This document shows positions 53,309 to 62,600 of a stretch of DNA of 64,000 bases, piece after piece. Below the pieces are notes generated by a model, which worked only from the letters and a program-made list of their open reading frames with translations, was not told the DNA's origin and searched no databases. Every line of letters starts with the position of its first letter. The stretch's first letter is position 1. Both the position numbers and the translations under genes were made by a program. This DNA is from Bacteroidota bacterium (GTDB lineage: Bacteria; Bacteroidota; Bacteroidia; Chitinophagales; Chitinophagaceae): positions 27,703 to 91,702 of the forward strand of contig JAKQKY010000362.1 in assembly GCA_029560415.1 (NCBI GenBank), in the 5' to 3' direction.

Positions 53309-53339
53309 TTGCATAACTGGAATCTGGAAAGTATATTTA
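53309..53339 (+). promoter_or_regulatory. Predicted promoter of the 53680 giant gene
   Basis: TTG (53309-53311), 20-nt spacer, TATATTTA (53332-53339), one mismatch from the -7 consensus. It implies a leader of about 335 nt. The 535-nt gap 53145-53679 otherwise holds the terminator and the leader; no ORF is seen. Confidence 0.5.
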
Positions 53340-53494
53340 CAGCATATGTTTTTGAGGGAAATTAATCCCTGAAAGCTAACCTGCTCCCATATCTTAGAAA
53401 ACGCCACTCCAATTCAATTATCTTTTTTTATCCTTTTAATTCTTTATATAATAAAGAATATCTCCAATATCTTTTAGGAATTTCCGTAACCTGT

Positions 53495-53537
53495 CCATCC
53501 ACTTCTTAAGAAACGCTGCTGTTTTGATAACCCTAAT
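53495..53537 (+). promoter_or_regulatory. Shared leader element, copy C (3' half)
   Basis: CCATCCACTTCTTAAGAAAC GCTGCTGTTTTGATAACCCT AAT. It aligns with copy A (CATCCATTTCTTACG..GCTGTTTTGGGAAA) and with copy B (CTGTTTTCTGACAAACCCTA). A looser match to the 5' half lies near 53390-53430. Confidence 0.45.
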
Positions 53538-53679
53538 CATTCAAAACGCTATTCCTTTTCAAGTCCGATACTGCAGATCACTTTTTGATCTGATTACAAG
53601 CATGAGGCCAAATTTACAGTTACATGAATCTGTTTCTGAATTATTACGTAACAGCATTTGACAACATTAATTGAAAGGT

Positions 53680-56600
53680 ATGAACAGCGATTTACATTAT
53701 TTTACTCCAACCACAATCAGGATTAAATTCAAAAAGAAAAATGGGGATTCGGTTGAGGCAAAAAGGGGTGGCATAAACTTTTTACATTCTTCAGGAATGG
53801 GAAAGCATATAAGCTTATTGCTGATCATGCTGTTTAGTATATCGTTTACGCTTACTGCACAAACCAATACATGGGATGGTAGCAGCAGTGCCAACTGGAA
53901 CACTGCTACCAACTGGTCGCTGAACCAGGTGCCAACAGCTGCCCATGATGTAGTGATTCCGAACGGTATTACCGCAAATATTACAGTGAATACGGCTGCC
54001 GTATGTAAAACCCTTACCATGAACGGGGGTACAACGGCGAATACACTTACCATTAATAATCCCAATAGTCTTTCAGTTACCGGAGCCATTGCAATAGGTG
54101 CGGGTACTGGTGCGGGTGATAATAAGATCATTGCAGTAGGTACAGGCACCCTTTCCTGTGCTTCGGTGAATATAACGGCTACGGGTAGTGGTACCAGGAC
54201 ATCAGAGATTAGTATTGCAACCGGAACGGTAAATGTTACCGGAAATATTTCCATGAATGATGCCAACGATTATATCCGTTTTACCGGAGCAGGGCTTCTC
54301 AATGTAGGCGGTAATATTACCGGAGGAAACCTTATCCCATCTACCGGAACGGTGAACTGCAACGGAAGTACTGCTCAAACAATTACCGGTGCTACCACTT
54401 CTTCATTTTATAATCTCATCATCAATAAATCAGCTGCTGCCAACACGGTTACAAGTACCGGTAATGCGATGACAGTAGCCAACAACCTTACCATCACACA
54501 GGGAAACCTGCTGCTGCAAGCCACCAATGCCAATTATACGATCAGCAACGACCTGGTTATACCGGTAGGGGGTACCTTAACCCATAGTGTAAACTGGGAT
54601 GTCGCCGGCAGGTCGTTAAACATTGGCGGAAATGTGATCATCGATGGATTGTTCACGTACACTGTACGCTCACATGTGCAAATGTCGGGAACCAACAAAA
54701 CCATTCGCACAGGTCCTTTGCCTTCAGGTTTTAGTATTCTCACACTTGTGAATACAGCCGGTACGATAAGTGCCAACGGCCTGGTAACAGTGAATGATAA
54801 TTTCTGGGCGGCTTTTAATGTAAATGGCGGAACATTTAGTACCAACGGGCAAACGGTTAATGCCAATGCTTCGTTGTTAAATTCGGGTGGAACAATATTA
54901 GTGAATGGTGGAAATTTAAATATTACGGGTGGTCTACAGGTTGGTACCGGAAGCCTGAATGGAACCATGACGATCAGTTCGGGAACCGTAACCACAGATG
55001 GATTTACGATCGGGAACGGCACCCGCACAGGTGTGGTTAATCAAACCGGTGGCACCACAAATATCAATGGAAACCTGTTGATCAATAGTGCCTGCACTTA
55101 TAATTGTACCAATGCGCCTGCGATCAATATTTCCGGAAACTGGACGATCAATAATACAGGAGTTTTTGCCCCGGCAATTTCAACAGTGACATTTAATAAC
55201 GCCGCTGCTTCGCAGGATATTAACGGTACTGCCACCACGAAGGAATTCTATAACGTAACCATTAACAAGCCAGGGCAGACTTTAATGGCATCTGGTTCTA
55301 CCAACAGCTTGCATCTTGATGGTTCATTACAGTTAAATACGGGAACCTTCAATGCCGGTACGGCAACCAGCATAAGTATTGAGGGAGATTGGATAAATAA
55401 CGACAGCTTTATTGCGGGCCCGGGAAATGTAACTTTTAATGGTTCCGCTATTCAACAAATTTCCGGTAGCACGGCAACACATTTCAATAACCTTACCATC
55501 AACAATAACAATAATGTTCAATTGAATGCAGTAGATGCTTATGTTGATGGATCTACCGGGGCATTGCATTTTGACCAGGGAAAACTAGTGACAGGTTCAC
55601 AAACCCTGGTATTGGGAAATGCAGCAAGTATCACAGGTGCGGCAAATGGAAAATATGTCTTTGGTAACCTGCAAATGGGCGTGGCCCTGGGTGACCAGGT
55701 AAAGTTTTTTGCGATCGGCGACGGATTGTATTTTGCTCCGGTAACTTTAACGATCAACCAGGCCATCAATGCTGGTTCTATTACTGCATTCACTTTGGGA
55801 GCAGAACATCCTTCCATCGCGACTTCCTCTATTGATGAGAGCCAGGATGCAAACCGATATTGGACGCTGGTAAACAATGCAGTGATTTTCACAAATTATG
55901 ATGCGACTTTTCAGTATCATTTATCTGATGTAGATGCAGGCGCTAACACGGCAAATTTCATCCTTGGTCAATACAATGGTTCCTGGAATTATCCGGCGGT
56001 AGGGATCATCGGTGTTTCTGATATCACCAGCATCGGGTTAACAGATTTTGGAGAATTTTGCGTTGGCGAGGGTGGTGCTTCAGCACCTACGATTGCAACA
56101 GACCCTGCCGACCAAACATTTTGCAGCAACAGTGTGGCCAGTTTCACGGCAACGGCTAATAGCAGGCCGGTTTCTATTGTGCAATGGGAGATAAGTACCG
56201 ATGGCGGAGGAATCTTTACCCCGCTTAGTATGGTAGCTCCTTATTCAATGACTACATCTTCTGCGGCGGGAATTACCAGTTCTACCTTGTCAATCAATCA
56301 ACCTCTAACAGGGTTTAATGGGCATCAATTTAGAGCAGTATTTACCAATAACCGTGGAAACATAACTTCTGCAGCGGCTATTCTTACCGTTAGTACGGCT
56401 GCAACAGCAGATGCAGGGATTCCGCAAACGATATGTGTGGGATCGGATGTCACCCTGGCCGGAAACATAGGGGGAACGGCTACCATGTCTACATGGTCTG
56501 CCGCTTCAGGATCTTTTTCAGATCCTGCTTCACTAACGTCTACGTATACACCGGTTATTGGCCCGGGTAATATAATGTTAACGCTTACTACAGATGATCC

Positions 56601-59600
56601 GGATGGCGTAGGGCCCTGTATTGAAGCAGTGAGTACCGTTTTGATCAGTATAGATCCGCCAGCGACCATTACGGCTGGTCCGGATAATGTGATCTGTTCA
56701 AATGCAACTGCTACCATGGCGGGTTCTTTCGGAGGTGGAGCAGGCAGTGCCACCTGGTCAACCAGTGGAACAGGTAGTTTCAATAATAATACGCCTACAG
56801 CAGTGTATACGCCTTCAGTTGCGGACATCGCTGCGGGTTCGGTAATATTAACCTATACAACCAATGATCCTGCAGGTCCATGTAATGCAGTAAATGCTTC
56901 CATGACACTTACCATAAATCAAGCGCCTACGGTGAATGCCGGCGGACCTCAAACAATTTGTTCGGGATCAACCATTGCTTTATCCGGAAGCATTGGTGGG
57001 GGAGCTACCAGTTCTACCTGGAGTGCACCGAGTGGTTTATTTTCTGATGCCGGTTCACCCGTATCGGATTATTCTCCATCCATCAGTTCAGGTTCAGTAA
57101 CGTTAACGCTTACCAGCGATGATCCGGATGGGCCCTCGGGACCTTGTTCATCCTCTGTAAGTACAGCTTTATTCACTGTTAATACTTCGCCAACAGCTTT
57201 AACGGTAACGCCTGCCAGCGCAAATGTTTGCCAGGAGAATATCATTAATTTGTCGGCAAGCGGAGGCAATACGATCATAACATCAAATGCTTCATTTTCT
57301 TCTGGTGTTGTTAATGTGGCCATACCAGATAACAATGCTGGCGGGGCAACTTCGATTTTGGCAGCTTCGGGTATTCCTGCAGGTGCTACCATCAACAGCA
57401 TCAGTGTTAACTTTAATATTCTTCACAATAATGTTGGTGACCTGGTCCTGAATATAAAAGCACCGAATGGAAATGTATTGAACCTCGTAAACCGTAAGGG
57501 TAATACCGGAAATAATTTTACAAACAGTACAGCTGCAAGCAATGGGGTCACCTTATTCAGTGCCGGTACAGCTCCCTTTAACGGCACGTTTGCTGCCGAC
57601 GCCGTTAATGGAGTAGGGGCTACAGGTCAGGTGTCTAATGTGATCTTGTTTTCGGGATTATATAGTGTGCCTAATGGCAACTGGACATTCAGCGCAAGGG
57701 ATGCATCCGGTGGAACATCAGGAACCATCAGTTCATGGTCAATCGTTATCAATTGGACGGCCCCGGTACAGGATCCTGTAACCTGGACACCCGTGACGGA
57801 TCTTTATACAAATGCGGCTGCAACAGTTCCATACCTGGCGGGCCAAAATTTTGCTTCGGTATTTGTTAAGCCTTCTTCAAACGGCAATATTATTTATACT
57901 GCATCAGCAACATCTGCCAATGGTTGTACAGCTTCCGGCACGGCAGATCTTACAGTGATCCCGGCGCCTTTGATCAGTGCATTACCTGCAACACAAAGTA
58001 TATGTTCTCAATCGTCTATTACGCAGATTGATATCACTAACCCGAATAACTTACCTGGTACCACATTTAGCTGGACAAGAAATAATACCATAAACTTAAC
58101 AGGTATCGCTTCCAGCGGAACAGGCAATGCCATTTCCGGAACGCTGACCAATAGCACAAATAATGCACAGACAACCATATTCACCATCACAGCGGATGAT
58201 GGAACCTGTACTACAACGCAAACTGTTTCGGTGACCGTTAATCCAAAGCCAACGGTTAATGCTACACCGGCGACTCAAACGGTTTGTTCAGCTATCGCCA
58301 TCGGTACCATAACCATCACCAATCCAAATGCAGTAGCGGGTACAACATTCAGCTGGACACGCGACAATACGGTTAATCTTACCGGTATCGCGGGCAGCGG
58401 CAGCGGTGCAAGCATAACAGGAACGCTTACCAATACGAGCAATATTCAGCAGGTAACTACTTTTACGATCACGGCCACAGCAGGTACCTGTTCGTCAGTG
58501 ACTTCGGTAACGGTTACGGTTAACCCAAAACCAACCGTGAGTGCTACACCATTAACTCAAACACTTTGTTCGGCAGTTGCTTTTGGCCAAATAGATATAG
58601 CCAACCCGAATTCGGTAGCTGGAACCTTATTTACGTGGACAAGGGATAATACAGTAAACCTCACCGGTGTTGCTGCCAGTGGAAGCGGGGCCGCAATCAA
58701 TGGTACGTTTGCTAACGCAACCAATGTGCAACAAACAACGAATTTTACGATCACGGCAACAGCGGGTGCCTGTACGTCTACAACCACTGTAAATGTAAAA
58801 GTGAACCCGGTTCCAGGCGTGAACAGTATACCCAATGCTTCTTTTTGTAACAATGGAAATGGCTCCGCCATAAATTTTGGCAGTAATGTGCCCGGGGCAA
58901 CATTTGCCTGGACAAGTACCGCCAATGTTGGTTTTGGAACCAGCGGCAATGGCAATATTCCAGCCTATGTTGCAGCCAATGCACCCGTAACCGCCACCGT
59001 GAGTGTAACGGCAACGGCTAATGGCTGTTCGGGCCCTGTAAGAACATTTACCATCACCATCAACCCATTGCCAACGGTAACGGTTAGCGCCGATTATTGT
59101 ATCGTGCCGGGAAAAGTAAGGCTCACCGCCAATCCATTGCCTGCAGGATCATATACTTATTTATGGTCAACCGGAGCTACCACGCAGGTGATTGATGTGG
59201 ATATTGCAGGAAGTTACACAGTGACAGTAACGAATACAAATGGTTGTAAAGCGACAAACAGTATTTCTATCGCAACTGAACTCGCCGTAAATGGTAATTT
59301 TGAAGCCGGGAATGTTGGTTTCACATCGGGATATACTTATGACCCTTCGGCAAATGGACTTTTTGCACCAGAAGGCAAGTATGCTGTTAATAATAGTCCG
59401 AATTTTAACCACAATAATTTCTGGGGAACCGATCATACTACAGCTTCGGGCAGAATGATGATCGTGAATGGTATCGTAGGACCAACCGTTTGGCAACAAA
59501 CCGTTGCCGTTCTGCCTAACACTACTTATTATTTTTCCGCATGGGCATTAAGTATGAATAATGCTGCACCATTCGCACAATTACAATTTAGTGTGAATGG

Positions 59601-62600
59601 CTCACCGATAGGGGTAAGCGCAGTTTTGATCGCAGGGGTGAATAACAATGCGAGCAATACAAACTGGCAAAGGTTTTATGGCACCTGGAATTCAGGCGCA
59701 TTAACATCTGCGACCTGTTCCATTCTTGATTTGCAGGGAGCTTTGGGCGGGAACGATTTTGCGTTGGATGATATTTCCATCAGTACATTATCTCCTGCAG
59801 TATTTTCGGCGATCCCATCTGTTTTGGGTGGCGGAACCGTTGTTTGTGAAGGCAGTAATCTGCAGTTGTCAGCAAACCTGCAGGGAGGTTCAAGTCCATA
59901 TACATTTACCTGGACTGGTCCCGGCGGTTTTACATCAAATGTGCAAAACCCGGTAATTCCGAATGCAACGGTTGCGAACAGTGGAACCTATTCGTTAAGC
60001 GTCATCGATTTTTATGGTTGCGTTATTAACTCAAGCCGGAATATTACAGTTTCAGCTCCACCGTCAGCACCTTCACCTGTTACCGCGACCCCTGCCACGA
60101 TATGCCTGGGAAATTCAACTAACTTAAACGGCACCACGATAAATGGTACTCAATCCGATTTTACCGGTGCATATGCCCCTGCAAACTGGGTAATTTCCAA
60201 TAATCCTGCTCTCACTGGCGGAAGTGTGAATACCTCGGGTGCTCCTAATTTAATTTCAATCACGTCGGGTAACAATGGCACAGCCGGCAATACCGATTTC
60301 ACCATAACCAACGGACCATTGGCTGGCAATTATATTTTTAACTGGAGCTATACTACAACTGATGCGGCCAGCAGGGATATCCCTCAATACTCGGTGAATG
60401 GGGGAGCGGCAGTGAATCTGCCAGGTTTTAATACAGCAGGCGGAAATACCCAGAATGGAACGGCTTCTATAGCGGTACCTGCCAACCAGACATTTGCTTT
60501 ACGTATGCGCACCACTAATGGAACCGGTGGAAATGGTACCGTTACCTTTACAATTTTCAATGCGCCGCAAGCCGCGTCGATCAGGTGGTATACTGTAGCT
60601 ACAGCTGGTACCAATATTGGAACTTCAGTGAATGCCGCTAATTTTTCGGTTATCCCTGTTTCAGTTGGAAGCAATGCTTATTACGCTGAAGCCATCAGTG
60701 CGGCAGGTTGTGTAAGCACAACCCGCACGCTGGTAAACGTTACCGTTAACCAGCCTTCAGTGGCACCAACTTCTCTCGTGGCAACTCCAAATACAATATG
60801 TAACGGCCAGAGTGTAACGCTTACCCAATTGGGTGGTAGTCTTGGAACAGGCGCCAGTTGGAAATGGTATTCCAATAATACTTACACTACACTGGTAGGA
60901 ACCGGAACGGGTGCCAATGCCAGCCTTACCCTTACACCAGCCATCACAACAACTTATTATTTACGCATAGAAGGTACATCTTCACCTTGTACGGCAAATG
61001 TTAACGGCCCGGGATCGGGGGTAACCGTTACCGTTAGACAACCTTCTGTTGCTCCGACTACCCTGAATGCTTCAGTAAATCCGATTTGCAGGGGAAACAG
61101 TACAACTTTAACACAAACCGGCGGAAGCCTGGGAACCGGTGCAACATGGAGATGGTACAGTGATGCAGCATATACCGTGTTTGTAGCAAATGGTACCGGT
61201 GCTTCAGCGAGCTTATCTGTAAGCCCGATTGTAACGACTACTTATTATCTTAGGGCAGAAGGAACCTCATCACCCTGTACTTCTAATGTATCCGGCCCTG
61301 CGGCTGGCATTACGGTAACTGTGCAACAACCTTCTGTTGCTCCAACGGGATTGGTTGCTTCACCGTCAACTATTTGTAACGGTAACAGTACAACGCTTAC
61401 CCAAACTGGTGGAAGCCTGGGAACCGGAGCTTCCTGGAAATGGTATTCCAATAATACTTATACAACGTTAGTAGGAACCGGAACCGGTGCAAATGCCAGC
61501 TTATCGGTGAGTCCAATTGTTACAACTACTTATTACCTGAGGATAGAGGGTACAGCAGCTCCTTGTACCGGAAATATCAATGGACCAGGTGCCGGGGTAA
61601 CCGTAACCGTTAACCAGCCAAGTATTGCTCCCGTTTCATTAAATGCTTCAGCCAATCCAATATGCAATGGAAACAGTGCCACCCTCACTCAAACGGGTGG
61701 AAGCCTTGGAACAGGCGCCAGTTGGAAATGGTATTCCAATAATACATATACAACCCTGGTGGGTACAGGCACTGGTGCCACAGCCAGTTTAACCGTTAGC
61801 CCAACTGTTACAACTACCTACTACCTGCGTGCCGAAGGTGGAACGGCGCCATGTGCATCCAATGTTGCCGGACCGGCAGCAGGTATCACAATAGTAGTGA
61901 ATCAAAAATCGGCCAACCCGGTTTCTGCAAGTGCATCGGAAACAACTATTTGCAGTGGAAGCAGTGTAACAATTACCCTCAATGGTGGAGGAGGTGGAAC
62001 AGGTGAAGTGATCGCCTGGTATTCGGGTTCATGTGGAGGAACACTGGTTGGTACCGGCAATAACCTGTTGGTTAGCCCGGCAGTGACCACCACTTACTTT
62101 GGCCGTTACGAAAATGCATCACCATGTAATTTTAATACAACGTGTGTGCAGGTAACCATCAACGTTACAGCATCAGGTACCTGGCTTGGTTTGTCAGCCG
62201 ATTGGAATGATCCGGCCAACTGGTGTGGTGGTGTTCCAACCGTTAATACAGATGTGACCATCCCTTCCGGTAAACCGAATGATCCGGTCATTGCCGCTGC
62301 CATTGCAGAAGCCAAAAACATGGTGATCTTAGCTGGAGCATCGGTTACCATCGACGGCCATACACTTAAACTGGCCGGCACACTAACCAGTCCTGCAGCA
62401 TTGAATGCCATCAACGGTTCGGTAGAACTTGCAGGCACCACGGGAGCACAGGTGATAGCAGGCAGTATGTTTGCGGGTAAAACCATCATGGATCTGAAGA
62501 TCAGCAATGCAGGAGGCGTGAGTTTATCGGGTGTAAATGACACTTTAAAAATTTCAAGTTTACTTCATTTCGGTACCAGCAATGCGATACTGAATACCAA

